Source: Clostridiales bacterium (lineage in GTDB: Bacteria > Bacillota > Clostridia > Christensenellales > UBA3700). Taken from it: a stretch of 42,245 bases of DNA. This document shows, piece after piece, positions 23,916 through 32,529 of the stretch; within the stretch, counting starts at the first letter, position 1, and every line of letters starts with the position of its first letter. The translations under genes and the position numbers were made by a program. The notes under the pieces were generated by a model. The model worked only from the letters and a program-made list of their open reading frames with translations. It was not told where the DNA came from and made no database searches. The stretch is taken from positions 1 to 42,245 of the forward strand of contig SVHF01000015.1 of assembly GCA_015055975.1 (NCBI GenBank), in the 5' to 3' direction.

Positions 23916-25403
23916 ATGAAAATCGGGTTTGATAGTGAAAAGTATTTAAAGATGCAATCTGAGAAGATTCTTGAAAGAATTGATGACTTCGGCGGCAAGT
24001 TATACATCGAGTTTGGTGGCAAGTTATTTGATGACTTCCATGCTTCTCGTGTACTTCCAGGATTCGCTCCAGATAACAAGATAAAGATGTTATTAAAATT
24101 AAAAGATGACGCTGAGATCGTTATAGCCATCTCTGCTCTAGATATTGCAAAGAACAAATTGAGAGCTGACCTTGGTATTACATACGATCAAGACGTTTTA
24201 AGATTAATCGACGTATTTAGATCTTATGGTCTTTATGTTGGTTCAGTTTGTATTACAAAATTCACAGAAGATAATGAGCCAGCTAAAGAATATCAAACAA
24301 AGCTTGAAAAGTTAGGCATCAAAGTATTTAGACACTATCCAATCAAGGGATATCCAAACAATGCATCTTATATCGTATCTGACGAGGGTTATGGTAAGAA
24401 CGAATACATTGAAACTTCAAGAAAGTTAGTCATTATTACTGCTCCAGGTCCTGGTTCTGGTAAGATGGCAACTTGCCTTTCTCAACTTTACCATGAACAT
24501 AAGAGAGGAAACAAAGTTGGCTATGCCAAATATGAGACATTCCCTATTTGGAACTTACCTCTAAACCATCCAGTAAACATCGCATACGAAGCTGCTACTG
24601 CAGACTTATCTGATGTTAACATGATTGACCCTTGGCACTTAGCTGCATATGGAGTTACAACAGTTAACTACAATAGAGACGTTGAAATCTTCCCTGTATT
24701 AAATGCAATCTTCGAAAAGATTTTAGGCAAATCTCCATATCAATCTCCAACAGATATGGGTGTTAATATGGCAGGTTTCTGTATTTCTGATGATGAAGTG
24801 TGTAAAGAAGCTTCTTACCAAGAAATCATTAGAAGATACTATAAAGCATTAGAAAGAGAAAGAAGAAACAACTTAGATCCAACAGAATCAGATAAGATCT
24901 TACTTATCATGAACAAGTGTAATCTAACTGTTGATGATAGAAAAGTAGCAAAGATTGCAAGATTAGAAGAAGAAAAGAAGAATTGTCCATGCTCTGCAAT
25001 CGAGCTTCCAGATGGCACAATTGTTAAAGGAAGAACAACAGAGTTGTTTGGCTGCTCTTCTGGTATGATAATCAAGGCATTAAAAACTCTTGCAAATATT
25101 GATAAAGAAAAAGAAGTTATTTCTCGTGAAGCTCTACTTCCTATTCAAGAATTAAAAGTTAAATATCTTGGAAGCAAGAACCCAAGATTACATATCGATG
25201 AAGCACTAACTGCGCTTTCTATGTCTGCAGCTCATGATAAAAATGCAGCACTTGCTATTGCTCAACTTCCAAAATTAAAGGGATGTGAAGTTCATACAAC
25301 AGTTCTTCTATCTCACGCAGATGTTAAAATGTTTAGAAAGCTTGGCATAAACCTAACAAGTGAGCCAGTATTTGAGACCAAGTCTCTTACTCATTTATCT
25401 TAA
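23916..25403 (+). CDS. DUF1846 (UPF0371) family protein
   Basis: 495 residues from the ATG at 23916, preceded by GAGGT. The sequence GFDSEKYLKMQSEKILERIDDFGGKLYIEFGGKLFDDFHASRVLPGF is the conserved N-terminus of the DUF1846 family, and the length fits. A glycine-rich loop ITAPGPGSGKMATCLSQLYHE resembles a nucleotide-binding P-loop. Structures of the family exist, but its biochemical role is not established to my knowledge. It is a single-gene transcript with a clear promoter and a strong terminator. No functional link to neighbours is evident. Confidence 0.9.
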   Translation: MKIGFDSEKYLKMQSEKILERIDDFGGKLYIEFGGKLFDDFHASRVLPGFAPDNKIKMLLKLKDDAEIVIAISALDIAKNKLRADLGITYDQDVLRLIDVFRSYGLYVGSVCITKFTEDNEPAKEYQTKLEKLGIKVFRHYPIKGYPNNASYIVSDEGYGKNEYIETSRKLVIITAPGPGSGKMATCLSQLYHEHKRGNKVGYAKYETFPIWNLPLNHPVNIAYEAATADLSDVNMIDPWHLAAYGVTTVNYNRDVEIFPVLNAIFEKILGKSPYQSPTDMGVNMAGFCISDDEVCKEASYQEIIRRYYKALERERRNNLDPTESDKILLIMNKCNLTVDDRKVAKIARLEEEKKNCPCSAIELPDGTIVKGRTTELFGCSSGMIIKALKTLANIDKEKEVISREALLPIQELKVKYLGSKNPRLHIDEALTALSMSAAHDKNAALAIAQLPKLKGCEVHTTVLLSHADVKMFRKLGINLTSEPVFETKSLTHLS

Positions 25404-25426
25404 TAATTAGAAAATTTTCATTAGTT

Positions 25427-25460
25427 TATGTCTCGGAATAATGTCCGAGACATATTTTTT
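25427..25460 (+). terminator. Terminator after the DUF1846 gene
   Basis: TATGTCTCGGA (25427-25437) pairs perfectly with TCCGAGACATA (25444-25454), then six T (25455-25460). The T run adjoins the -35 of the next promoter. Confidence 0.95.
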
Positions 25461-25488
25461 ACACAAACCATTCTATCTATGATAGAAT
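25459..25488 (+). promoter_or_regulatory. Promoter of the beta-CASP/nrdG operon with inverted repeat
   Basis: TTTACA (25459-25464), 18 bp, TAGAAT (25483-25488). The inverted repeat TTCTATC-TAT-GATAGAA (25471-25487) covers the spacer and -10, suggesting an operator. Confidence 0.55.
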
Positions 25489-25511
25489 AGAATTGTACTG
25501 AAGGGGGTCCA

Positions 25512-27125
25512 ATGAATATTTCATTTTTAGGTGCAGCAAGACAGGTTACTGGTAGCTGCTTTTTACTAGAAGGATTAGGACAAAAAATTCTTATTGATTG
25601 TGGTATGGCACAAGGACCAGATTTGTTTGAAAGACAAACGCTTTCCTTTTTCCCGCCAGATATTGATTGCGTATTATTGACACACGCTCACATTGACCAC
25701 AGTGGTTTGTTGCCACTTTTGTGCTCTTCTGGATTTAGAGGCGTTATTCATACTACATCAGCAACAAAGCGTCTTTGCGATATCATGTTAAAAGATGCCG
25801 GACACATTCAAGAAATGGAAACAGAATGGGACAACAAAAAGGCTGTAAGAAATAATGAAGAATTATCTGAGCCTTTATATACCGTTCAAGATGCTGAAAA
25901 TGCAATGAAGTATTTTAGAACTCACGAATATGAACAAGAATTTGCTCTAGGCAACGGAAATATTATCGTTAAGTTCTGCGATGCTGGTCATATTCTAGGT
26001 TCTGCTCACATTGTTATAAGATATGTTGAAGACGGAAAAGAACAGACTCTTGTCTTCTCTGGAGATATAGGAAACTCAAATAGACCTATGATAAACAATC
26101 CAACTCCAATCCATCATGCAGATTATGTAATTATGGAATCTACATATGGAGATAGAGATCACGAGCAAAAGATAGATTCTGTAGCAACCCTTGCAAATGT
26201 CTTTAGAGAAACTTTTGCAAAAGGTGGTAACGTAGTTATCCCATCGTTTGCCGTTGGTAGAACACAAGAACTTTTATATTTCATTCGTCAAATAAAAGAA
26301 AAGAATCTTGTTAAACAATATCCACGCTTTAAGGTTTATCTAGATAGCCCTCTTGCTATTGAAGCTACAAACATCTTTGAAAATATTGGAAAACAATATT
26401 ATGATGAAGAAGCATTGGCTTTAATCAAAAAAGGCATAAACCCTATATCTTTCCCAGATTTAGTATTGTCGGTAACGTCTGAAGAGAGTAAGCTTATTAA
26501 CGAAGAACAGGAACCCTGCGTTATAATCTCTGCTTCTGGTATGTGCGAAGCTGGTAGAATTAGACACCACCTAAAGCACAACCTATGGCGTCCTGAATGC
26601 ACAATCTTATTTGTTGGATACCAAGTTATTGGAACATTGGGCTTCTCTATTATGACAGGTGCTCGTAAAGTTAAAATCCAACAAGAAGAAATTGCAGTAA
26701 ACGCAAAGATATTAACATTGAGCAATTCATCAGCTCACGCAGATAGAACACAACTTATCTCATGGCTTAAGAATTTTGATGAACCACCAAAGAGAGTCTT
26801 TTTAGTTCACGGCCAAGATAGATCAATTGAGATGTTATCTGCAAAAATTGAAAGCGAATTGGGATATAATGTAACTGCTCCATATTTTGGAGAAGAATAC
26901 AACCTTGAAACAGATACGCTTGAAAAAGAAAAAGTAATTAGAGTTAGAAAGGTTAAAGCAATTAAGCCATCACTTTCTGATACAATGTATAAGAAGTTAA
27001 CAGAAGCTCTAAAGCATCTTCAAAACATTGTTTTGGATAGCGAAGGCAGACCTAATAAAGAAAAAGAACGTTTTGCTAATCAGATAGAAAACTTAGCAAC
27101 AAAGTGGGAGCATACGAAGTATTAA
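25512..27125 (+). CDS. MBL-fold/beta-CASP RNA-processing exonuclease family protein
   Basis: 537 residues. The metallo-beta-lactamase core has THAHIDHSG (HxHxDH), CDAGHILGSA and SGDIGN zinc motifs. The beta-CASP part has ESTYGDRDHE, IPSFAVGRTQELLYFI, SASGMCEAGRIRHHLKHNL and SSAHADRTQL. This is the bacterial CPSF73-like (YSH1-type) family, thought to act on RNA. Its specific substrate here is unknown. AAGGGGG precedes the ATG. nrdG begins one base after its stop, so they form an operon. Confidence 0.88.
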   Translation: MNISFLGAARQVTGSCFLLEGLGQKILIDCGMAQGPDLFERQTLSFFPPDIDCVLLTHAHIDHSGLLPLLCSSGFRGVIHTTSATKRLCDIMLKDAGHIQEMETEWDNKKAVRNNEELSEPLYTVQDAENAMKYFRTHEYEQEFALGNGNIIVKFCDAGHILGSAHIVIRYVEDGKEQTLVFSGDIGNSNRPMINNPTPIHHADYVIMESTYGDRDHEQKIDSVATLANVFRETFAKGGNVVIPSFAVGRTQELLYFIRQIKEKNLVKQYPRFKVYLDSPLAIEATNIFENIGKQYYDEEALALIKKGINPISFPDLVLSVTSEESKLINEEQEPCVIISASGMCEAGRIRHHLKHNLWRPECTILFVGYQVIGTLGFSIMTGARKVKIQQEEIAVNAKILTLSNSSAHADRTQLISWLKNFDEPPKRVFLVHGQDRSIEMLSAKIESELGYNVTAPYFGEEYNLETDTLEKEKVIRVRKVKAIKPSLSDTMYKKLTEALKHLQNIVLDSEGRPNKEKERFANQIENLATKWEHTKY

Positions 27126-27126
27126 A

Positions 27127-27819
27127 ATGATTATTAATGGATTTGAAAAACTATCTTTAGTGGACTACCCTGGATTTACTGCAGCAACAGTATTTACTGG
27201 GGCATGCAATATGAGATGTCCATTTTGCCACAATGCAGTTTTGGTTATAGATGCCATTCACCAACCTATTGTTGAAGAACAATATGTACTAGATTATCTA
27301 AATAAAAGAAAAGGTATAATTGATGGCCTTTGTATAACAGGTGGCGAGCCAACTTTACAAAAAGATTTAGGCGAATTTATTAAAAAATGTAGAGAAACTG
27401 GCGTCAAGATAAAACTAGATAGCAACGGCACTAGTCCTCAAATGCTAAAAGAGTTGATTGATTCAAAGCTTTTAGATTATGTTGCAATGGACATAAAAAA
27501 CTGCAAAGAGAAATATGCAATAACGGCAAATGCTAAAATTGATTTAAATGCTATTCAAGAAAGTATCGACATTCTAGAGACAAGTGGAATTGATCATGAA
27601 TTTAGAACGACGCTTGTTCATGAATTCCATACTCTTTCTGATATAGAAAAGATTGCTCAATGGCTAGATGGTACAGAAAAATATTATCTACAAAAATTTG
27701 AAGACAAAGGTGGATGTTTGCAAGATGGCCTAACTGAGGTGCCTTTAGATTTAGCCCATAAGATGAAGCAGATGGCACAAAAATATATAAAGAATGTAGA
27801 ACTTAGAAGTTATGAATAA
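27127..27819 (+). CDS. nrdG: Anaerobic ribonucleotide reductase-activating radical SAM protein
   Basis: 230 residues. The N-terminus NGFEKLSLVDYPGFTAATVFTGACNMRCPFCHN holds the radical SAM cluster motif Cys27-x3-Cys31-x2-Cys34, followed by ITGGEPTLQ for SAM binding. It is of the longer NrdG2 type. It makes the glycyl radical on NrdD, encoded convergently at 28793-31204 with trxB between. Being separated from nrdD and joined to a beta-CASP gene is less usual. A modest terminator follows at 27826-27855. The family also contains activases of related glycyl radical enzymes, but NrdD is the only candidate partner in view. Confidence 0.88.
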   Translation: MIINGFEKLSLVDYPGFTAATVFTGACNMRCPFCHNAVLVIDAIHQPIVEEQYVLDYLNKRKGIIDGLCITGGEPTLQKDLGEFIKKCRETGVKIKLDSNGTSPQMLKELIDSKLLDYVAMDIKNCKEKYAITANAKIDLNAIQESIDILETSGIDHEFRTTLVHEFHTLSDIEKIAQWLDGTEKYYLQKFEDKGGCLQDGLTEVPLDLAHKMKQMAQKYIKNVELRSYE

Positions 27820-27825
27820 ATACAG

Positions 27826-27855
27826 TGAGGAGCCCTAGAGCTCCTCAAACTTTTG
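27826..27855. terminator. Terminator between nrdG and trxB
   Basis: TGAGGAGC (27826-27833) pairs with GCTCCTCA (27840-27847), with a short T run after it on the plus strand. It separates convergent genes. Confidence 0.7.
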
Positions 27856-27873
27856 TAAAAAGGATATTTTTTT

Positions 27874-28785
27874 CTATAGTGTATCGATATAAGCGCAAGC
27901 TGCTGTTGCGGCAACTGCACCATCGCAAGTAGCTGTTGTTAATTGGCGAACAGCTTTTGTTCTTGTGTCCCCTGCTACAAATAAGCCTTCTGTTTTAGTC
28001 TTACATGTTTCGTCAGAGATGATATAGCCTTGCTTGTCTAAATCCACTACATTTTCAAACATCTTATTATCTGGAACTTGTCCGATAGCAACAAATAGTG
28101 CTGGGAAGTTAACAGTGAATCTGTCTTCACCATATGTGTCTTGGAAAACAAATCCTTCTATCTTATCTTCTCCTAAAATGTCTACTAGTTTAACCTTTCT
28201 CTTTACTTCGATATTTTCTCTACTTTCTAGTGCTGTAATTAATGCTTGGTCTGCAAAATATTTATCAAATAGTGTGTACATGTGAACTTTTTTGCAATAT
28301 CCAGACAATTGAAGTGCATATTGGAAAGCAGTATTAGCATCACCAATTAAAGCTACCTCTTGTCCTTCAAAGAATGGGCCATCGCATAATGCACAATAGT
28401 AAATACCATTACCGATGAACTTCTCTTCTGCAGCAACACCAGTATGTCTATGCTTAACACCATTAGCAATGATTACTGCTTTTGCTTCAAATTCGCCATA
28501 TTCTGTTTTAATCTTGAATATTTTGTCTACCTTTTCGATTTTCTCTACTTTAGAAAAATCTATTTCAGCACCATGACCTGTAACTTGGTCGAATAAATTG
28601 TTTGCAAAATCTAATCCTGAGATTGAGTTAATTGATGGGAAGTTTTCAACTCTTGGAGAATTGGCAATTTGTCCACCAATTTGTTCTTGCTCAATCATCA
28701 TAACTGTTTTGTTATTTCTTAGTGCGTATAGTGCAGCAGTCATTCCTGCTGCACCTGCGCCGATAATTACAATATCGTATGTCAT
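27874..28785 (-). CDS. trxB: Thioredoxin-disulfide reductase
   Basis: 303 residues, typical length. FAD-binding GAGAAGMTAALYA (10-22), redox-active Cys131-Ala-Leu-Cys134 in YYCALCDGPFF, and FAD-binding GLFVAGDTRTKAVRQLTTATCDGA at the C-terminus. The pyridine-nucleotide loop reads GDANTA rather than the usual GGGxSA, so the cofactor may not be plain NADPH. It begins 7 bp after nrdD, whose C-terminus is a redoxin domain. The reductase therefore most likely recharges that domain or a thioredoxin for ribonucleotide reduction. Confidence 0.92.
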   Translation of the reverse strand: MTYDIVIIGAGAAGMTAALYALRNNKTVMMIEQEQIGGQIANSPRVENFPSINSISGLDFANNLFDQVTGHGAEIDFSKVEKIEKVDKIFKIKTEYGEFEAKAVIIANGVKHRHTGVAAEEKFIGNGIYYCALCDGPFFEGQEVALIGDANTAFQYALQLSGYCKKVHMYTLFDKYFADQALITALESRENIEVKRKVKLVDILGEDKIEGFVFQDTYGEDRFTVNFPALFVAIGQVPDNKMFENVVDLDKQGYIISDETCKTKTEGLFVAGDTRTKAVRQLTTATCDGAVAATAACAYIDTL

Positions 28786-28792
28786 AATTTAA

Positions 28793-31204
28793 TTAACCCT
28801 TTAGTGATTCGATATATCCTCTAATTTCGCTTGGGTTAGCATATTTTTCATATACATCACCGTTTGGTACTACTAGAGTTGGAGCTTCTTTAACGCCCAT
28901 CTTTATTGTTAGTTCTTTGTTCTCTTCTGCGTCGATTACAGAATATTCAATTCCAGCCTTATCTAGCATGATCTTACTTGTTTGGCACTTTGGACATTGC
29001 TTTCTTGCAAATAGTACGATGCCGTTGAATAGCTTGTTATCATCTACTGGCTTTTCTTGATTTTGAGGTTGTTCTTGTGGTAAGCATTCGCATTGTCCAC
29101 CAACGATTGGTCCGTTGTGTGTTAACTTGCTATTTGCAATATCATAAGACTTTCTATCCTTGTATTCTTGAGCCTTTCCTTCGTTCCAGTTTTGTACTGG
29201 TCTGTAGTAACCTGTAATTCTTGAATATACTTCTGCTGGCTTTCCGCATACTGGGCACTTGAAGTGTTCGCCAATTAGGTATCCGTGTTCAGAACAGATT
29301 GAATATACTGGTGACATTGTGTAGTATGGTAACTTGTAGTTTTCAGCAATCTTTCTAACTAGGTTAGCTGCAGCCTTCCAATCTGGAAGCTTTTGTCCTA
29401 AGAATGCGTGGAATACTGTACCTGATGTATATAATGTTTGTAATTCGTCTTGTGTATCTAAAGCTGTGAAGATATCGCTTGTATAACCAACTGGTAAGTG
29501 AGAAGAGTTTGTATAGTATGGTTGGTCATCTGGATTCTTTGCAGCTGTAATGATATCTGGATATTTCTTTACGTCGTGCTTAGCAAGTCTATATGTTGTA
29601 GATTCAGCTGGTGTAGCTTCTAGGTTGTATAGATCGCCATATTCAACTTGGTAATCAGATAATCTATCTCTCATGTGATTTAGAACTTCTTTTGTGAATT
29701 CAACAGCTTCTGGATGTGTTAAATCCTTTCTTAGCCACTTAGCATTTAGACAAGCTTCGTTCATGCCAACAAGACCGATTGTTGAGAAGTGGTTAGCAAA
29801 TGTTCCTAAATAATGCTTTGTGTATGGGTATAGACCGCCATCTAGAAGCTTTGTAATAACTTCTCTCTTAATCTTTAATGATCTAGCAGCGATATCCATT
29901 AAGTGGTCTAATCTCTTGTAGAAATCTTCTGCATTTTCAGAAAGGTATGCAATTCTTGGCATGTTGATTGTTACAACACCAACAGATCCTGTAGATTCAC
30001 CAGAACCGAAGAATCCGCCAGACTTCTTTCTTAATTCTCTTAAGTCAAGTCTTAATCTGCAGCACATAGAACGAACGTCGCTTGGTTCCATATCTGAGTT
30101 GATGTAGTTGCTGAAGTATGGAGTACCATATTTAGCTGTCATCTCAAATAGAAGCTTGTTGTTTTCTGTTTCTGACCAGTCGAAGTTTCTTGTGATTGAA
30201 TATGTTGGGATTGGGTATTGGAATCCTCTTCCATTAGCATCACCTTCGATCATAACTTCGATGAATGCCTTATTTACCATGTCCATTTCTTTCTTACAAT
30301 CTTTGTACTTGAAGTCCATTTCCTTTCCGCCAACAATAGCATTTAAGTTAGCCAAGTCGTTTGGAACTGTCCAATCTAGTGTGATGTTTGTAAATGGAGC
30401 TTGTGTACCCCATCTAGATGGAGTGTTTACACCATATACGAAAGATTGAATGCATTGCTTAACTTCTTTGTATGAAAGGTTATCTGCTTTTACGAATGGA
30501 GCTAGATATGTATCGAAACTTGAGAAGGCTTGAGCTCCTGCCCATTCATTTTGCATGATACCAAGGAAGTTAACCATTTGGTTGCAAAGTGTTGATAAGT
30601 GAGATGCTGGAGATGATGTGATCTTTCCAGGAACGCCGCCTAAACCTTGTTGGATTAATTGCTTTAATGACCAACCAGCGCAGTATCCTGTAAGCATTGA
30701 TAAATCGTGGATATGGATATCTGCATTCTTGTGAGCGTCGGCAATTTCTTTATCGTAAATTTCGCTTAACCAATAGTTAGCTGTGATAGCACCTGAGTTA
30801 GATAGGATTAAACCACCAACAGAATATGTAACTGTTGAGTTTTCCTTAACACGCCAATCTTCAACCTTTAAGTAGCTATTAACAAGATCCTTGTAGTCAA
30901 GAATTGTTGACTTCATGTTACGAATCTTTTCACGTTGCTTTCTGTAAAGGATATATGACTTTGAAACTTCTGTGTAACCAGCTTGAATTAAAACTGATTC
31001 AACACTGTCTTGAATGTCTTCAACGGCAATCATTCCGTCTTTAACTTTCTTTGCGAAATCTGCTGAAACTTTAAGAGCTAATAAATCAATGATGTCATTG
31101 TTGTATTCAATGTTTGATGCATCGAATGCTCTTCTAATTGCTGATGAAATCTTAGATATATCAAAATCTACAATTTTATCATCTCTTTTTTTAACTTGAT
31201 ACAT
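28793..31204 (-). CDS. nrdD: Anaerobic (class III) ribonucleoside-triphosphate reductase fused to a redoxin domain
   Basis: 803 residues. An N-terminal ATP-cone (1-95) gives allosteric control. Catalytic Cys175 (GYCAGWS) would carry the thiyl radical, and Cys381-Cys382 lie in SMCCRLRLDL. The radical Gly665 is in RITGYYRP. A metal site has Cys637-x2-His640 and Cys650-x2-Cys653, where four Cys are usual. After a Pro/Gln-rich linker, residues 725-803 form a glutaredoxin/NrdH-like domain with Cys737-Pro-Lys-Cys740 and the cis-Pro segment EAPTLVVP. Class III enzymes of the NrdD2 type use redoxins instead of formate; this fusion and the coupled trxB point that way. Tandem NrdR boxes lie upstream. 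GGAGAGAAGG precedes the ATG. Confidence 0.95.
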   Translation of the reverse strand: MYQVKKRDDKIVDFDISKISSAIRRAFDASNIEYNNDIIDLLALKVSADFAKKVKDGMIAVEDIQDSVESVLIQAGYTEVSKSYILYRKQREKIRNMKSTILDYKDLVNSYLKVEDWRVKENSTVTYSVGGLILSNSGAITANYWLSEIYDKEIADAHKNADIHIHDLSMLTGYCAGWSLKQLIQQGLGGVPGKITSSPASHLSTLCNQMVNFLGIMQNEWAGAQAFSSFDTYLAPFVKADNLSYKEVKQCIQSFVYGVNTPSRWGTQAPFTNITLDWTVPNDLANLNAIVGGKEMDFKYKDCKKEMDMVNKAFIEVMIEGDANGRGFQYPIPTYSITRNFDWSETENNKLLFEMTAKYGTPYFSNYINSDMEPSDVRSMCCRLRLDLRELRKKSGGFFGSGESTGSVGVVTINMPRIAYLSENAEDFYKRLDHLMDIAARSLKIKREVITKLLDGGLYPYTKHYLGTFANHFSTIGLVGMNEACLNAKWLRKDLTHPEAVEFTKEVLNHMRDRLSDYQVEYGDLYNLEATPAESTTYRLAKHDVKKYPDIITAAKNPDDQPYYTNSSHLPVGYTSDIFTALDTQDELQTLYTSGTVFHAFLGQKLPDWKAAANLVRKIAENYKLPYYTMSPVYSICSEHGYLIGEHFKCPVCGKPAEVYSRITGYYRPVQNWNEGKAQEYKDRKSYDIANSKLTHNGPIVGGQCECLPQEQPQNQEKPVDDNKLFNGIVLFARKQCPKCQTSKIMLDKAGIEYSVIDAEENKELTIKMGVKEAPTLVVPNGDVYEKYANPSEIRGYIESLKG

Positions 31205-31292
31205 AACCTTCTCTCCTTATTTTTATAATCAATTTCAATTTATTTGTGCACATATAAAATTAACATAAAGAAAAAGCCTTGTAAATAGGTTT

Positions 31293-31340
31293 TTTCAATA
31301 TTTTGTGTAAAATTTTTTGACCGACCACAAGATGTTGTGG
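31293..31340 (-). promoter_or_regulatory. Tandem NrdR boxes upstream of nrdD
   Basis: CCACAAGATGTTGTGG (31325-31340) and TTTCAATATTTTGTGT (31293-31308) each match the NrdR consensus ACACWATATATWGTGT at 12 of 16 positions, including the inner C, A, AT, T and G. They are 32 bp apart start to start, three helical turns, the usual NrdR spacing. NrdR represses ribonucleotide reductase genes when dATP is high. Confidence 0.75.
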
Positions 31341-31401
31341 TTTTAGTCCAAATCATTCTATTTGTTAGCCACCCAATTTCTAAGGTAAAAAAGTCAATAT
31401 A

Positions 31402-31436
31402 AAAACGGCCAAATTTTGTAAATTTTTGGCCGTTTT
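31402..31436 (-). terminator. Terminator after upp (first copy)
   Basis: AAAACGGCCAAA (31402-31413) pairs with TTTGGCCGTTTT (31425-31436), with T-rich flanks on both strands, 30 bp beyond the upp stop. Confidence 0.85.
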
Positions 31437-31465
31437 GATTTTTGATAGATTTTTAAATTTTTCTA

Positions 31466-32110
31466 TTAAGAGAATGTTCCCATTATTCTATCGCCAGCAT
31501 CACCAAATGCCGTTACGATATATCCATGCTCATTTAGTGGAGCATCTGCGAACTTTGCAAGATAGATTTTTACATCTGGGTGATCTTTATGAACTCTCTC
31601 AACACCTTCTCTTGCACCAATTAAACATAAAAGTCTAATATCTTTACAGCCCGCATCTTTAATGTATTTAATCGCAGCTGCTGCAGAACCACCTGTAGCT
31701 AATGCTGGGTCAACAATTAGAACTGGTCCATTTGCAACTTCCTTTGGCAATTTGAAATAGTAAGTATGAGGTTCTAGTGTTTCTTCATCTCTATATAACC
31801 CGATATGTCCTACTCTTGCTTTTGGATATAAAGAACGTAAGCCCTCTACCATTCCAAGCCCTGCTCTTAAAATAGGAACAATTGTGAAATTCTCAGCAAC
31901 AACTGGGGACATAAATGAGGAAATTGGAGCGTCAATCATAACGTCTTTTGTCTTTAAATCTTTTAATACTTCATATCCCATTAAAGTTGCTATTTCGCCA
32001 ACGATTTCATGGAATTCTTTTGAACCTGTTGTTTTATCACAAAGGTGAGTAATTTTATGCTTAACAAGTGGGTGATCAAACACAAATAAATTTTCGTCTT
32101 TCTTTTCCAT
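31466..32110 (-). CDS. upp: Uracil phosphoribosyltransferase (copy 1)
   Basis: 214 residues. FDHPLVKHKI at the start, ILRAGLGMVEGLRSLYP, GHIGLYRDEETL and the PRPP loop VLIVDPALATGGSA define Upp, which joins uracil to PRPP giving UMP. AAGG precedes the ATG and the promoter is TTGATA-17-TATACT. It is divergent from pyrR-uraA, so uptake, conversion and control of uracil lie together. A second, diverged upp is at 38979-39617. Confidence 0.95.
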   Translation of the reverse strand: MEKKDENLFVFDHPLVKHKITHLCDKTTGSKEFHEIVGEIATLMGYEVLKDLKTKDVMIDAPISSFMSPVVAENFTIVPILRAGLGMVEGLRSLYPKARVGHIGLYRDEETLEPHTYYFKLPKEVANGPVLIVDPALATGGSAAAAIKYIKDAGCKDIRLLCLIGAREGVERVHKDHPDVKIYLAKFADAPLNEHGYIVTAFGDAGDRIMGTFS

Positions 32111-32140
32111 ATTAAACCTTCCTTATTTTCTTTCGTAATA

Positions 32141-32169
32141 AGTATATAACTGAATTATTGCGTTATCAA
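32141..32169 (-). promoter_or_regulatory. upp (copy 1) promoter
   Basis: Minus strand TTGATA (32164-32169), 17 bp, TATACT (32141-32146). Confidence 0.75.
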
Positions 32170-32247
32170 GATTAAATCAATTTTCTTTTTCTTCAATTGA
32201 AGAATTATGAGAAAAATTAAAATATTATTTGTCCAACTAATTCGTCT

Positions 32248-32327
32248 CACCAGTGGCGCGACAATTGTATTGTCTTTATTTTGTTTTTCTATATTGTTCA
32301 TTTGTGACACCGGTGGTGACGCAATTT
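32248..32327. repeat. Two related CACCRGTGG elements, 60 bp apart
   Basis: CACCAGTGGCGCGACAATTG (32248-32267) and CACCGGTGGTGACGCAATTT (32308-32327) share CACC(A/G)GTGG(C/T)G and a following CAATT. They are GC-rich in an AT-rich region between upp and pyrR, about six helical turns apart. They may be regulator sites for either gene. Confidence 0.45.
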
Positions 32328-32385
32328 AATTATGTATTATTAAAAGCCAATATTTATTTTGTTTTTGTTTATATCTAAATAATTC

Positions 32386-32414
32386 TTGACCTATATAACA
32401 TATAATGTTAAAAT
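32386..32414 (+). promoter_or_regulatory. pyrR-uraA promoter
   Basis: TTGACC (32386-32391), 17 bp, TAAAAT (32409-32414). Transcription would begin near 32421, giving a leader of about 110 nt. Confidence 0.75.
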
Positions 32415-32422
32415 GGCAATAG

Positions 32423-32529
32423 TTAAAGAAATGTCTTTAAGATTAATACCGTGATATTAACAAGACGCTTATAAATTCAGACAATGGAGTCTTGTGTCAC
32501 GCACAAGACTTTTTCTTTTGGGGTATACA
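32423..32529 (+). promoter_or_regulatory. pyrR leader with attenuator
   Basis: In order: hairpin TTAAAGA/TCTTTAA (32423-32440), hairpin TTAATA/TATTAA (32443-32460), then a terminator AGTCTTGTG/CACAAGACT (32488-32510) followed by TTTTCTTTT just before the start codon. ACAAGAC (about 32460-32466) can pair with GTCTTGT of the terminator and so act as an antiterminator. This is the layout of PyrR/UMP-controlled attenuation. I do not see the standard PyrR-binding sequence, so the effector is inferred. Confidence 0.65.
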
